Positions 1 through 12,237 of a stretch of 64,000 bases of DNA are shown here, piece by piece. Both the position numbers and the translations under genes were made by a program. Each line of letters opens with the position of its first letter. Position 1 is the stretch's first letter. This stretch comes from Alisma plantago-aquatica (lineage: Eukaryota > Streptophyta > Magnoliopsida > Alismatales > Alismataceae): assembly GCA_963693085.1 (NCBI GenBank), contig OY856409.1, positions 1,620,667,211 through 1,620,731,210 of the forward strand, read 5' to 3'. A model generated the notes under the pieces. That model was not told where the DNA came from, did no database searches, and saw only the letters and a list, made by a program, of their open reading frames with translations.

Positions 1-40
1 CTAGTATACATACATCATCTTCCCTTATATTCTTGCGGAA

Positions 41-283
41 ATGTTTAAACTTGGTATCATTATTGACCTCATTGGTAGTATCATTAGATTTCTTAGAAAT
101 ACTTATTTTGTTGATGATATGATTCTCTTCCTTAAACTTGATGATAGAAATATGACTAACATGATATGTGTCCTTGGTTTCTTCTCACATCTTTTAGGGA
201 TGAATACCAATCTCAAAATTAAAATGTTTAAATCACTTATTTGTGGCACTCATATATGGAAAAAACTAAAAAAATATCATTGA
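41..283 (+). pseudogene. LINE reverse transcriptase fragment
   Basis: An 80-residue open stretch contains YFVDDMILFLKLDDRN, the plant LINE form of the RT active site (normally F-A-D-D), followed by CVLGFF and an N-L-K-I-K stretch, as in the palm and thumb of L1 RT. The second active-site residue is V instead of A; both aspartates remain. The frame is not open on either side, so this is a relic of ORF2 rather than a gene. Confidence 0.7.
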
Positions 284-1254
284 TTTCTGAGAGGAATATT
301 CCTCTCAAATACCTTAGTATCCCTTTCTCATCTTACATATCTAATAGGTTAGTTTGGAAAACAATCATTTACAAAACCTCCTCAAACTTTCACAATGGAA
401 AATGAAACTATTAATTCTAGCAATGACATACTCTCATAAACTCCATCTCAACTTTATCATCACCTTCTACCTTAGTTGTATCCCACATATATCTAAGACT
501 GTTACATTATTTAATATAATTAGGAGAAAAAAATTCCTTGGGTATATTTTAATACAAACTCTAGTATGCAAACCCAAAGCTATAGGTTGTTGGGGGTATC
601 AATAACATTAAGACACACTCATACTACCTTGTAAATAATATTATTACATTCGTTTGTGTAAATAAGGCTACCATCTAAAGGGACATATCTCGTCTAAATA
701 CTACTAAAGCATAATCCTTGGCATATCACTCAATAGGCCAAAATTTCTCCACGTCAGAAATATCTTCACAGAGACGTATAAATACTACCCACAATAATAT
801 CCATATTCCTATGAGTCACCACATATACACACAATTCTAGACAAATCCACAGGTTAAAGGTGTCTATATCATCGACATGAATCTCATGATCCCCATCCCC
901 AACTCCATTATAAACATTTCCACACACAAGACCTCATCTCTTCTTTTCTCTAAAAAAACATATTCATTAAAAGGATGTGTTCTTTACAACCATTTTACTC
1001 CTAAAAACTTCATTACATTAGACAAAAATGTTCTGAAATTAATTGAATGTGGTTATTGGATGCATTTGGGGTGGTCACTATATAATAATTATAGCAAATA
1101 AATACTTTACACACCCATGTCTCAATACAATTTTCGAGAGATTTTTTTGTAAGACACAATTGTTCCTCCAAAATTCTCATACTCATGTGGCTAATTAGAC
1201 ACAATAAAATACATGCTGTTCACATTGGAACTTTTGACTATACTATAGTGTTTA

Positions 1255-1500
1255 TTGTATTGCAATGTATCTAAAGATTGTTTTTATCTATTCTTGACAT
1301 GTCCATGCATGAAAAATATATGCCTTCATTTTTTCATGAGAGATGGACCAGTGACCAATATGGCACTTTGGACATACAAAAGCTTCCTTGGTTCATTGTG
1401 TAACAACAACATTCTAATTCTATCCACCCTTTCTTGTTGTATTTTTTGGTTCATTTAGAATGAGAGAAATAAAATATTTCATGAGACCTCTTTGCTTTTA
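1255..1500 (+). pseudogene. LINE ORF2 C-terminal zinc-binding (zf-RVT-like) remnant
   Basis: The stretch has the pattern of the zf-RVT region at the end of plant LINE ORF2: a hydrophobic F-Y-L-F-L-T-C-P segment, a tryptophan-containing middle, then IFWFI, an in-frame stop, and NERNKIFHE. It lies about 1 kb downstream of the RT remnant on the same strand, which fits ORF2 order. The stop and surrounding frame changes show decay. Confidence 0.6.
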
Positions 1501-1945
1501 TTTTTTCATAATTCTATATGTATTCATGACTTATACCAATACATATTATATGATTTTAGTTTATGGATTATTATATATCAAGGAACAAGATCCATGTTGC
1601 TAGAGATCTCATCTCAATATTGATGAGTTGAACTGCTCCACCAAAGGGGTGTTTTCTTTTGAATAAATGATTGATATTACTGACAAAGGAGGGTATATGC
1701 CCATTAATTGTAGTCACTCTTTATCATTTTTTATTTCCATCTCAAATGTAACTATGTTATAAGGGACTCCCCCATTTCATTCTTATTGTCGTTTGATATT
1801 CTTTTTATTTATCCATAATGTAGATGACCTTGTGAGGGAATTGTATTTCTTGTACCAATCTCCCCGATGTATCTCCTGAGAGGTTTTGTAGTTGTAATAA
1901 CTGTGCTTTATATGAATGAATGGCATAATTTTTATTAAAAGAAGA

Positions 1946-2487
1946 TTAGTTTAGTTGTCATCTAAGCCACATTCCCAACCATATGGGGTGTCTCTAGATA
2001 TATTCTTTTCCATGTTCAAATTTGTATGGGCATATTCTTGTTAAGATTCAACAATTGTAAACTTATTCTAATAATGTTTTATCGAGTTAATTTTAGTATA
2101 TCTCTTACCCTATTAGGTATGCTTGGTTGTATGCCACTACCTCCAAATTAGTACGTTTTGGTCCGCATTGTGTATATGCATTTCCTTTTTTGACTCTCAC
2201 TTAAGTTATCCACCATACTCGTCATCCCAATTGCACTCCTCATACAGTTAATTATTAAGAGATATTTGATTGGGTTCCCACACATCCTCCTTATCATTCA
2301 CATTTTAATGGTACTCATCTTGTTAGCCTATTGTTTTTTCACTATCCAACATTTACTTTAATACGATAAAATTGACCAAGTGGTTATTCAACAAACCTTA
2401 CTTTTGAACATGAAAGGGGTCTTTAGGTCACAAACTATCATAAGTATACCCCCATTTCATCCCTCATGTTGTGATCCTATGAAATAT
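1946..2487. other. Unassigned AT-rich spacer
   Basis: AT-rich sequence lies between the LINE 3' end and the Copia-1 5' LTR. I see no coding capacity, terminal repeats or tandem array. It is the target sequence into which Copia-1 inserted; the bases just before the LTR (AATAT at 2483-2487) contribute the left copy of the likely target-site duplication. Confidence 0.5.
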
Positions 2488-4529
2488 AGTTGGTGTGTAT
2501 GCCCAAAGAGACAATCATATGATGATTGTAACGAAAAATCTTGTAAATGATTTGATTAATAATAAAAGCAATCTTCCTATTTATACTTTCTTATTCAGTT
2601 ATGAGATAATGATGTAACATAATAAATGTCTAGAGATTGATATTACTCAATGACATATGTCTTCAGGTTAAGGACCTGAACAATGAGATCATACAGATGT
2701 AGAGAGTATATTCATTCTTGTTATGTCCCTAGTCAGACCTTATTGTGGAAGACTAATAGACAACAACATCACATAAGACTAGTGTGTGTGTTGGTTGATG
2801 ACAAAGTGTCATTAAGTCATGATATGTGATATCAAACCAAACACTCAGATACTTGTTAGGGAATAATGTATCAGACAGAACCACCTCGAGAGTGATACAT
2901 GGAAAGCATTACATGGTAATCAAAATCATCTCTCATAGTGTTGGTGGTGATTGTCGTTCATAGACCTAAAATCACTACACTCATCACATGTCGTTCGATG
3001 TACTCTGACACCATCCACCGCGACATTGAATAAGGGTTGCCATAAAGGTAATGCTCGGGTGCACTATGACACATGGAGATGAATCTGAGTTATGTAGATG
3101 GGATTTTTCCCTCATACAAGACTATGATATCCTGACCACTTGATAAGTGGGACTGATAAATACATTGCCATGCTCACGTGAGTCAATATATGATATTGAT
3201 CTTACACATATCTTAGACAATCTACTCTAGTTCAATGAATATGGATTGAATGTTGAAGAGGATGATGATTCCATGCCTCGAGTTAAATCTAGATATCAAT
3301 GGCAAAGGAACTATACAAACATAGTAACACCAATCACATATTTTAGGTTGAAGTTGTTTCCAACTTTTTGAATTACTTGTCTAGAAATGACATGTTGCTA
3401 GATACCGCTCATTGCTTGTGATGTCATAAAATAGTTATGGACATTCACTGCCAATGTAACTTGGAACCTATAGGGTCACACACATAGGATACAATTGGAA
3501 TAGGAGTTTATTCATGAATGATGTTTAACTTGATTACTAAAGTGTTTATGTATTCATTCTAGACAACCGAGGTTCAACATTGACTGTCTAGACTCTGAAC
3601 AGACTAGTTCAAGTGTTGAACTGATTGGTTGGACTGTTAGGTTAATTGGAAACAACAAATATTGCCTAAATTGGATATATGAAACAGCCATTTTACATAT
3701 GAAACAACCATTTCATAATATGAAATGACCATTTTAAAAGTGAATCAACCGGCTCATCATCAGGATTGTCTGATTCAATGATCAATTTGATTGGATCAAG
3801 GATTGATGCTAATGTCATTATTTTGCATTAATCGAATATTAAATGCCAATTTGATTCAGAATAGAAAAGTACATGAACCAACTAGTTTAAGAGATGAACC
3901 TACCGATTCACCTCTGAATTGACTGGTTGGATAGTGAATCAACTAGTTCACCGTTTGTAGTTTCCAGAAAATTTGTGAACTCCGTCTCTTCGACTCCCAG
4001 ATTGACTGGAAACCATGACCCTGGCCCCTCCTATGGCTAGAGGGGTACTGGTGGCTTCCTATACATTCTTGTCATCTTTGGTTGTTGTAACCAAGAAAAT
4101 CTGAGCAAGTCCTACCCCATAAATGGAGGGATAACAAGGGAGAATAATTATGGTAGAGTAAGTTGGTGCTATTATGCCAACTAGAAAGAGACAAATCCTT
4201 CATGTCTGTTCATCTAGAACGACGGAGTTCTTGGTGGTCCATGTAGACTACTATAGATGCAAGGAGACCATTGTCTACCGCTCAGAAGACAAAGTCAACT
4301 ACTTTCCATAATGAACAACTAGGAGGACGACAGACATTGTCCAAGTGCAGCTTGAAGAAAAGCACACACTACATTGAGGAGATTGTCGTTGTACTTGCTC
4401 TAGGACCAGGTATATCCTCACAACGATCCTTCCCATTACATAGTCATTGATGTGATCTATTGTCTAAAGGGGAATACAATAGTTAAATTTTTGTTTCCGC
4501 TGCTTGCTCTGTCGCTATATTTCCCTATA
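2488..4529 (+). repeat. Copia-1 5' LTR
   Basis: About 2.04 kb, alignable by eye over its whole length with 14190-16255 and partly with 60648-61924. It begins AGTTGGTGTGTATGCCC (TGTTGG in the Copia-2 copy) and ends CCCTATA one base before the PBS; the 3' copy ends CCCTACA, restoring the TG...CA form. It contains repeated motifs such as GACTGGTTGGA and three or four spaced copies of ATGAAA-CGACCATTTC around 3675-3745. Confidence 0.88.
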
Positions 4530-4530
4530 A

Positions 4531-4543
4531 TGGTATTAAAGCC
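4531..4543 (+). other. Copia-1 primer-binding site (initiator Met tRNA)
   Basis: TGGTATTAAAGCC begins one base after the 5' LTR. It matches the plant copia PBS TGGTATCAGAGCC, complementary to the 3' end of initiator-Met tRNA, with two substitutions. Minus-strand cDNA synthesis would start here. Confidence 0.85.
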
Positions 4544-4641
4544 ACATAAAGTTACTATAATTTGGGATTTAATCGATATGATCAGATTTTGGTTATCTTC
4601 TTTTCTATTACATATGATGCACATATTTAAAATAATTAATG

Positions 4642-7445
4642 TGTAAAGAGGCGAGATCACCTCACTAAAATTTAAAGGAAGTACAAAACATCCATCTTTT
4701 TAGAAAGACAAAAGATATTGAGGGATGCATGTATAATATTCCAAGTAAACAAGAATGCACCAGATACATTATAAAATATCAATAGTAGTGGAAATAAAAG
4801 TACTAAGCCTATTACATGGCTTTCATTATTCATTACATGATTGTTCCCAAAAGAAAAAGATAAGAGAAAAGGATCTAGCTATAGCAACCTAGACATCCTT
4901 TTAGATAGCTTGAGATATACTCCTGAGATGACTTCCTTCAAACTTGTCCTTCTCCTTACTCAGCACCAGCACCTGGGTGGTTGGGAAAGCACCCAACAAA
5001 AGGGGAAAGAAAATAAGGTATGTGTCACAAAACTAGTCTAGGATAACAAGATAAGTAAAGCAAATAAGAACATGCTAGGGTTCATCATAAGATGAAGATA
5101 ACAAGAGTATGAGGCTTTATTCAAAAGAACTTGCCATTAACAATTATATTAAAAAGGATTTGCATGTACGATAATTATGTCTACCTAACTAAGTAGGTTT
5201 AAGGAACCTACCAGACCTCTAACCTATAGGTGAGGGGAGAATAAGACATTCCCAGTCACCTGCACAATTATATAGGGGAGAATAAAAACATTCCCCATGT
5301 CGATTAAATACATGCCCTCTAAGGGTGGTTATACATAAGTACCACTACTTTAAATTAAATAGAACATATATCTACATGCTAGAAAAGTAGTCATGGCAAG
5401 AGTAGTCATAATATTCAATAAGCATGGTAGTGGGGTATAAGACCCAAACAAGAAAAAAATATAATCTGATTTGAGGCATGAACACCATTAGGATTTAAGA
5501 ATAGAAGATTTAGGGTTCATTTAAGCCTCATTAGGGAAATATATGATTTAGATGCAATTATCCCAAAATGGGGTGTAAGGAATGCACATACCTCTCTTAC
5601 ATATATCAATTACTAAATTTCACCATTTTAATTGAGTCCAAGTTCCACTTTGCCTATTTTCAACGTATTAACATGTATTAGAGTACATAGTGCACATTAA
5701 TGTATAGAAACCCTAATTTCAAAACTTTTTAGCAAAACTTAGATATATATTTTTAAAATATCACCAATGAACTTATTAGGTTCTCTTGATGAAGATACCA
5801 TATTTTTATGTTAATTTTGGAGTTATGATGATTAAGATGTAATTTTTATGGATTTTATGCATTAAATTCATTTTAAAAAAACTTCCCTTTGTCAAACCAT
5901 GAAATAAGACCTTGAAAATATTTTTATATAGAGATTAATTTTCCAATTCCAAAACATATTTATCTGTCAAATTTGGATAAGAGGATTAGAAGATATGAAT
6001 TTTTCAAAACTGATCAATAGTAAATTGCCACATCATCAAACCGATCGAGATAATTGAAGAGAGAGGGAGAGGGGGAAAACAACATTTGACCCAAGATCAG
6101 GTTTGAAGTTACATAGTTAACCAAACAAGAGCTTATAGAGAAGGTAAAACAACAAGAAACCAAAACCCTAGAAGAACATGGTAAAAAGAGATGGAAATCA
6201 TCAATTTTAAATATAGAAGCATGAGTTTTAAGCATGTAGTAAGAAATATATGAGAAGGGCGTTAACAAAAATCACCTCTAGGAAGGTAAGAAGGTACAAA
6301 CAGCAAGGATCCTGAGATTAGAAGATCTGGTTGCTCCAAGCCAAGCTCCTTTCTTGAGCAAAGATCACCTTCTCCACTTTAGAGGTGCAAACCCTAGCAA
6401 AAGAGCATGGAGATGAGGTGTTTATGGGTTCTAGGTGGGGTTTCACCATGAAAGACCATGCAAATGACCTGGAGGAAGGTGTAAGGAAGACTAAAAACAT
6501 GAAAATAGGGAAGGAAAGGAGGATACTTACTAGTTTTTGCCAAAATCACCAAGGAGGAGCTTAAGAAATCCTAAATAGAGAAATTTGGAACCCTAGGAGC
6601 CTTCTTTACCAAGGTAGGCACCCTCTTTTACCTTGGGACAGAAACTTCATGGCCAAACATAGAAGGAATGATTCTCTAAGCTAGAGGAAAGAGAAGGAGA
6701 GTATTTCTTATTGGATTGGGAGGTGGGAAGGGGTAGGCTTGGCTTTATAAAGAAGGGGGCAAGCATGAGGTGTCTATGGGACTTTCCATGTGTCCTTAGG
6801 CTAAGGCTTCATGGCCATGAAAGAGGACAACTCATAGAGACTTATTGTATATACAAGGTCAGTCATAAAATCCCATGGAGGCTTCTAGGCCATCCCCACC
6901 GTCCTCTAAGTAAAGAAATAACCCCATTGGTTGATAGCTTTTAAAGATAAGCTCATTTATAAAGAGGGTAATCCCTATAATGCCCTTGGAGAGAAACAAC
7001 TTCAAACCAAGGTGCAACCAGGTGCCCCATGGTTCAAAATCTATAGAATGGTAAGGGAATATCTAAGGATTAAAATTTAGGTGATAATTTGCAAAGAAAA
7101 CCTCCCAATTGGGTAAATTGCACAAAAGTCCAAAATGTACCTAAAATTGCATAACTTACACAAACAACATCCAAATCGAACCAAATTTGAAACTAAGGCT
7201 CATTTTATGTTTTAAAATCACATCAAAAAGTTATATTAAGGTTTAGAGCACTTATTTATGGTAATTAAGCTTTTATTGAGGTATTTGTGCATAAACCCTT
7301 ATATTGGTACAATTAGTGAATATATGTTCACTAAACCACTATAAATTCCACTAATTAAACATGAATGACATAAATGATAGAAATGAAAGGGAAAATTGGG
7401 AAAAATGTTTACATGGAAATTACATCTAAGATTCATTATGTTACA
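4642..7445 (-). mobile_element. Solo LTR (minus strand) inserted in the Copia-1 leader
   Basis: A 2,804 bp insertion starts TGTAAAGAGG and ends ATGTTACA (TG...CA with TGTAA/TTACA ends). It is flanked by perfect TAATG duplications at 4637-4641 and 7446-7450. Removing it rejoins leader sequence that aligns with Copia-2 around 45160-45200. It has no coding domain, no internal PBS and no second LTR, so a solo LTR formed by LTR-LTR recombination is the best reading. A CTTTATAAAG TATA-like site near 6740 and AT-rich 3'-end-like sequence near 4770-4810 suggest minus orientation. The style resembles Ty3 chromovirus (Del/Tekay) LTRs, which is inference. Confidence 0.8.
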
Positions 7446-8757
7446 TAATGTGCATATTCGATTAAATATCACATACAATCCCAACTAATATATATGATAT
7501 GATCTAGATGCAATTTACATGTTTCGCCCCAAAAGTTAGTTTTGACGGTGGATGTGAAGCATGGTTATGACAAATAACCCATATATCTATGTGGTTGTTT
7601 ATTCCTATTGATATCTCAGTTTTCATATAAAGCTTCATCTTTTATTCCATGTGTAAAAGTATTATTCTCTCCTTCCCATGTTCCCCTCAAATGTAATTCG
7701 AGGTTTCCATATTACTTTGTAATATGTTAAATAACATTAGGACAGTTTTAGTTTCTTATTACAACAAAGAAGATGTTCAACACCAGACAAACCACCCATT
7801 TCAAAAGATGAGCCGATCAGCTAGAGGATTGAGGAGCACTGATGACAGGAGGAACCAAACCGATCGGCTGGTGGCCCAACCGATCAACTGGAGGTGTCCA
7901 TGAGATGTTGGATCAGAGACCAGACGACTGTTCAGATAGACCAACTGTCCAATCAAGAGGTGATTTGACCGGTTCCCGGGTTGAACCGATCAATCCTTGA
8001 AGCATATATCTTCATCAACAACATGTTTCTACATGTGATGTAGACCCTAGGTGGTGGTAATTCCTTGTGGCTCCAAGGAATTACAACAGTATGGCCATAA
8101 CCATTGCTTATGTAATATTGCATGTTTACGTTTGTAGGATATATCATGTATATCATATGTAAAATTGTATGTGGTGATTGGATATATATATGTATTTATA
8201 AATACAAATCCCTTAATAAAATATCAAGCCTAAGATGCTTTCCATGAAGTAGCACACATAAAAATCTTGATCAACCAAGTGTGGGCATGCCCTAGCGTGG
8301 TGCACCGTCTATATCATTGAAGTGTGATGGTAGATATGTGGGTCTTCCCTAGAAGGGTGCATATTCTATCATGTTGTCTGATGGGTCAGACTTGACTAGG
8401 TGACCTTAATAGGATTAAGTGCCTAAAAGAATGCAAATGAATATGGAAAGAGTTGTGCTTATCATCTATCCAAGAATTGCATAAGATGCAATAGGCAAAT
8501 GTTGCTTACCTTAATAATTGCTTATGAGTGCCACCGTTGGCTGGGTATTCACTTAATTGTTTTGAATCTTGACTCACTAGAAGATGATATGCTGCAATCT
8601 TCCGAATTGATAGTGAGGGCTATCAATATGAACAAAATAGTGGGGGTGATAATTAATTAAAGGCCTAATTAAATATCATCAAATTTTATTCAAATAAAAT
8701 AAAATAAAATCAAATCAAAAGTGTTTTGAAAAATGCAAATTTTACTCTTGTAGATAC
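7446..8757 (+). other. Copia-1 leader between PBS and gag (second part)
   Basis: Untranslated leader, resuming after the solo LTR and aligning with the Copia-2 leader at 45740-46958 (shared CATGGTTATG, TCAACAACA-GTT, and a cluster near GTGGTGCACCGTC). It carries a cluster of CCGATCGGCTGG-like motifs at 7800-7990. No coding region is seen. Confidence 0.7.
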
Positions 8758-9345
8758 ATGGAAAACACACAATTATTGGGATCAGTCCTTGAGAAGGACA
8801 ATCTAAATGGGATAAACTTCTATAATTGGTTCAAGACTTTGATAAGTGTTCTCTATGTTTCTAAAACACCAGTGCCCATAGAATCCACTCTATATCCACC
8901 TAAGGCTGAAATGGATGCTTATTTGAATCATACCAATGATTCCATAGACACTAAAAACCTTATGCTAGGTTGTACGAACTATGAGTTGCATAAACAACAT
9001 TATAAGCAAGAAAGGTATAATATCTCTAAGGTGTTGTATGAGTGCAAACTGACAAAGCAAAATCCAATAGAGACCCATGTGCTCAATATGATTGGGCATA
9101 TGGAACATCTTGAAAGACTGATATTTCCTTTAGGTTAAGAGTTGGCTACGAATATGATTTTGCAATCATTTCATAAATCATATAGACATTTTATCAAGTG
9201 TTACAACTTGAGTAATATGGCTAAACTACTTATTGAGTTTCTTAACATCTTGTTATATGACAAAACACAAATGAAGAAGGGAAAAGTTGTGATGGTGATC
9301 AACATGAAAGAGTCAAAGGAAAGGCAAGGCCAAGAAGTGTTATAA
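8758..9345 (+). pseudogene. Copia-1 gag
   Basis: The gag start is placed at the ATG of 8758, which is followed by sequence shared with Copia-2 (VLEKD, then N-G). The frame stays open to a TAA at 9136-9138 (a CAA to TAA change; Copia-2 has Q here), then continues in the same frame to 9345. The segment with QERYNISKVLYECKL and HVLNMIGHMEHLERL matches the UBN2-type copia Gag core, which forms the virus-like particle. No clear CCHC zinc knuckle follows, so the nucleocapsid end is degraded. Confidence 0.8.
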
Positions 9346-9409
9346 GGATAAGCTGAAGTCCAAGTCTTTTGCACTCAAAATAAGGAGAGGGGTAAGGAAA
9401 CCTAGGAAT

Positions 9410-9756
9410 ATGAAGCAAGGGATAGAGATTTCTACTTCTGGTATATACATATTTGAGATTAAATTTACTACTTCTTCATTGTGGGTACTTGATACTGGAT
9501 GTGGATCTCACATTTGTTCACATGTGAAGGATCTAAAAAGAATTAGACCTTTAATGAAAGGTGAGGTGGAACTGTGCATTGCTAATGGAGCAAGAGTTGC
9601 CTCCAGTGCAGTTGGAACCTATGAGTTATCTCTAATAAGTGGGATTATAATAGAGTGGAGAAATACTATTATGTACCTGCCATTAATAGGAACATCATAC
9701 ATGTATCTTGTTTGTAAAAGAATGGATTCAAATTTCTTATAAAGAATGGTCGATGT
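9410..9756 (+). pseudogene. Copia-1 aspartic protease
   Basis: LWVLDTGCGSHICS contains the copia protease active site (D-T-G, with the usual S-H following). It is followed by the IANGARVA segment and the VGTYELSL flap-like region. In an intact element this domain cuts the Gag-Pol polyprotein. The catalytic aspartate is kept, but the reading frame ends soon after and there is no continuous Gag-Pol frame. Confidence 0.8.
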
Positions 9757-9869
9757 TATATTAATAAAGATGAGATCTTTTATGGCAGAGCCCCAATGTC
9801 TTATGGTATATACTTGATAGATCTGGAGAGAAGTATCTATAACGTATATACCAAAAGAAAAAAACTCGA

Positions 9870-10560
9870 CAACTCAAACCAAACATACCTTGGCATTGTT
9901 GTCTAGGGCACATAAATGAGAAATGCATCCCCTGACTCCATAAAGATGGTTATCTGGACTCTTTTGATTTCAAATCAATAGAGACATGTAAATCTTGTTT
10001 GTTAGGCAAGATGGTAAAGAATCCCATCACTGGAAACAATGAGAGGGCAAGCGTTCTATTAGGACTCATACATACTGAGGTATGTGGTCCTTTTAGAACA
10101 AATACTAGAGGTGGTTATCAATACTTAATTGCCTTTACTGATGACTTTAGTAGATATGGTTATGTTTACTTGATGAAACATATGTTAGAAACCCTTGAAA
10201 AGTTCAAGAATTTCATGAATGAATGTAGAAAACCAACTTGGAAAAAGTATTAAGACACTTCATTCTAATTGAGGTGGAGAATACTTAAGCCAAGAGTTTA
10301 AGGACCTTCTACAAGACCATGGTATCTTATCACAATGGACTACACCTGGTACACCATAGCTCAATGGTGTATTAGAAAGAAGGAATCACACCTTACCAGA
10401 TATGGTGCGAGGAATGATGAGTTTTGTTGATCTTTTGACTTCCTTCTGGGGACATGCTCTATAGACTGCAACGTTCACACTTTACTACATACCATCTAAA
10501 TCGGTTCAAAAAACACCATATGAGATATGGTATGGGAAAGGTACCGATGTGTCTTTTATG
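9870..10560 (+). pseudogene. Copia-1 integrase (GAG-pre-integrase plus core)
   Basis: A zinc-binding HLGHINEKCI-to-C-K-S-C-L-L-G segment (about 9905-10010) leads into the catalytic core. Of the D-D-E triad, the first Asp is replaced by Glu (LIHTEVCGPF), the second by Asn (L-H-S-N, where S-D is normal, followed by a stop and GGEY), and the Glu is kept (NGVLERRNHT). Further stops occur near 10250 and 10360. This integrase cannot be active. Confidence 0.82.
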
Positions 10561-11827
10561 AAGATTCAGGGATGTGAAGCTTATGTCAAGAAATGTTCCC
10601 TAAAATGCTTGTACCCAAATTTGGTAAATGTTATTTTGTTGGATATCCCAATGGAAATAGGGGATACTGCTTTTACACTCCATATCACAACAAAGTGTTT
10701 GTTGCCAAGACTTGTGTATTCCTTAAAAAGGAATTTATTTCCAAAGGAATCAATGAGATAAAAGTAGAACTCGAAGAGTTTCAAAACCAACAAGAAAACA
10801 TTGAACCTATGGAGGTATACGAGGTTCAAGTAGACTCAAATTGTTGTGGAATCTCAAATTCCTCAAGTAAACATGAACCTCATAGATCTAGTAGGACACA
10901 CCTTGAGCCTAAAAGATTTGGTTATCTTGTGACTCAAGAAGGTGGTAAGTTGGTCATACATGATGAGCCAACAACCTATATAGAATCTACTAAAGGACCA
11001 GAGTCGAGAAATGGCTCGAGGCCATGAGATCTGAGATGGAATCCATATACACCAACAAGGCATGGACCTTAGTGGATCCACCTGAAGGTGCAAAACCCAT
11101 AGGGTGCAAGTGGGTCTTCAAGAAGAATACCGACATAGATGGTAATTTACAAACCTATAAGGGTAGATTAGTTGCAAAAGGTTTCAGACAAGTTCAAGGT
11201 GTGGACTATGAAAAATCCTTTTCTCCAATTTCCATGGTTAAGTCCATCAAGATCATGCTTTCCAGTGTAGCTTATCATGACTATAATATTTGACAGATGG
11301 ATGTTAAAACCACATTCCTTAACAGAAATCTTCTTGAGGATGTGTACATGATACCACCTAAGGGTTTTATAAATCCAAAGGATGCAAATAAAGTCTATAA
11401 GATATAAAGGTCAATCTATGGATTTAAGCAAGCATCTCAACGCTGGAATCTTTATTTTGATGAGGCAGTCAAATAGTTTGGATTTAGTCAAAATGAAGAT
11501 GAACCTTGTGTTTAAAAGAAGGTTAGTGGGAGCATGATTGCATTCCTCATATTGTATATGGATGACATGCTGTTGATGGGGAATGACATCCCTACTTTAC
11601 AGATGGTAAAAACCTGTCTAGGAAACACATTTTCTATGAAGGAATTTGGTGAAGCATCCTATATCTTAGGAATTAAGATCTATAGAGATAGATCTAGAAG
11701 GATTCTTGGACTAAGTCAGCATGTCTCGAACACATACATTGACAAAGTGTTGAAGAGGTTCAACATGGAGAGCTTAAAGAGAGGAAACTTACCCATGTCT
11801 CATGGTCTCAGCATGTCTAGAGCTTAA
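10560..11827 (+). pseudogene. Copia-1 linker and reverse transcriptase
   Basis: After an integrase-RT linker (10593-11020) comes the copia RT: AMRSEMESIYTNKAWTLV, PIGCKWVFKKN, GRLVAKGFRQVQGVDY, then the palm motif LYMDDMLLMGND at about 11555-11590 with both aspartates. The RT frame is continuous in phase from 11024 to 11827 but is interrupted by stops at about 11292, 11405, 11475 and 11512. It ends in SQHVSNTYIDKVLKRFNM, the RT-RNase H connection. Confidence 0.85.
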
Positions 11828-12237
11828 TGTCCCAATTCTTGTAAAGAAAGGGAATGCATGAGTAGGATTCCATATGCATCTATAATTGGATCCATCATGT
11901 ACACACTGTTATATACTCATACCGATGTCTCATATGCCTCAAGAATGACTAGCATATATCAGTCAGATCCAGGTGATGCTCACTGGATAGCCATGAAGAA
12001 CATCCTTAAGTACTTGAGAAAGAACTGAGGAATAGTTCCTTGTCTACGATGGAGAGGAAGAGTTGGTGGTAAAGGGTTACACCAATGCAAGCATCCAAAC
12101 TGACAAAGATGATTATTGATCCCAATCAAGATTCATGTTTTCTTAAAAAATAGAGCTGTGAGCTGGAAGAGTTCCAAGCAAGAGACAATTGCAGATTCTA
12201 CAACAAAGGTTGAGTATAATACTACATCCAAAGTAGT

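Larger units (their letters stand above)
1..1945 (+). mobile_element. LINE (L1-type non-LTR retrotransposon) 3' fragment
   Basis: This is the decayed 3' part of a plant L1-type LINE whose 5' part lies outside the window. An RT block with an F-V-D-D motif is readable near 41-283. Much further on, a zinc-finger-type RT C-terminal region ends in a W-F-I-stop-N-E-R-N stretch near 1448-1475, which is typical of plant LINE ORF2 ends. The sequence then passes through an AT-rich 3' UTR ending near TTTTTATTAAAAGA at about 1935-1945. Stops and frameshifts occur throughout, so it is inactive. The exact 3' end is inferred from the loss of LINE-like sequence. Confidence 0.7.

Noticed and set aside
1013..1204. 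Minus-strand 63-codon frame opposite the LINE
   Set aside because: It is a shadow frame of the plus-strand LINE remnant without any motif.
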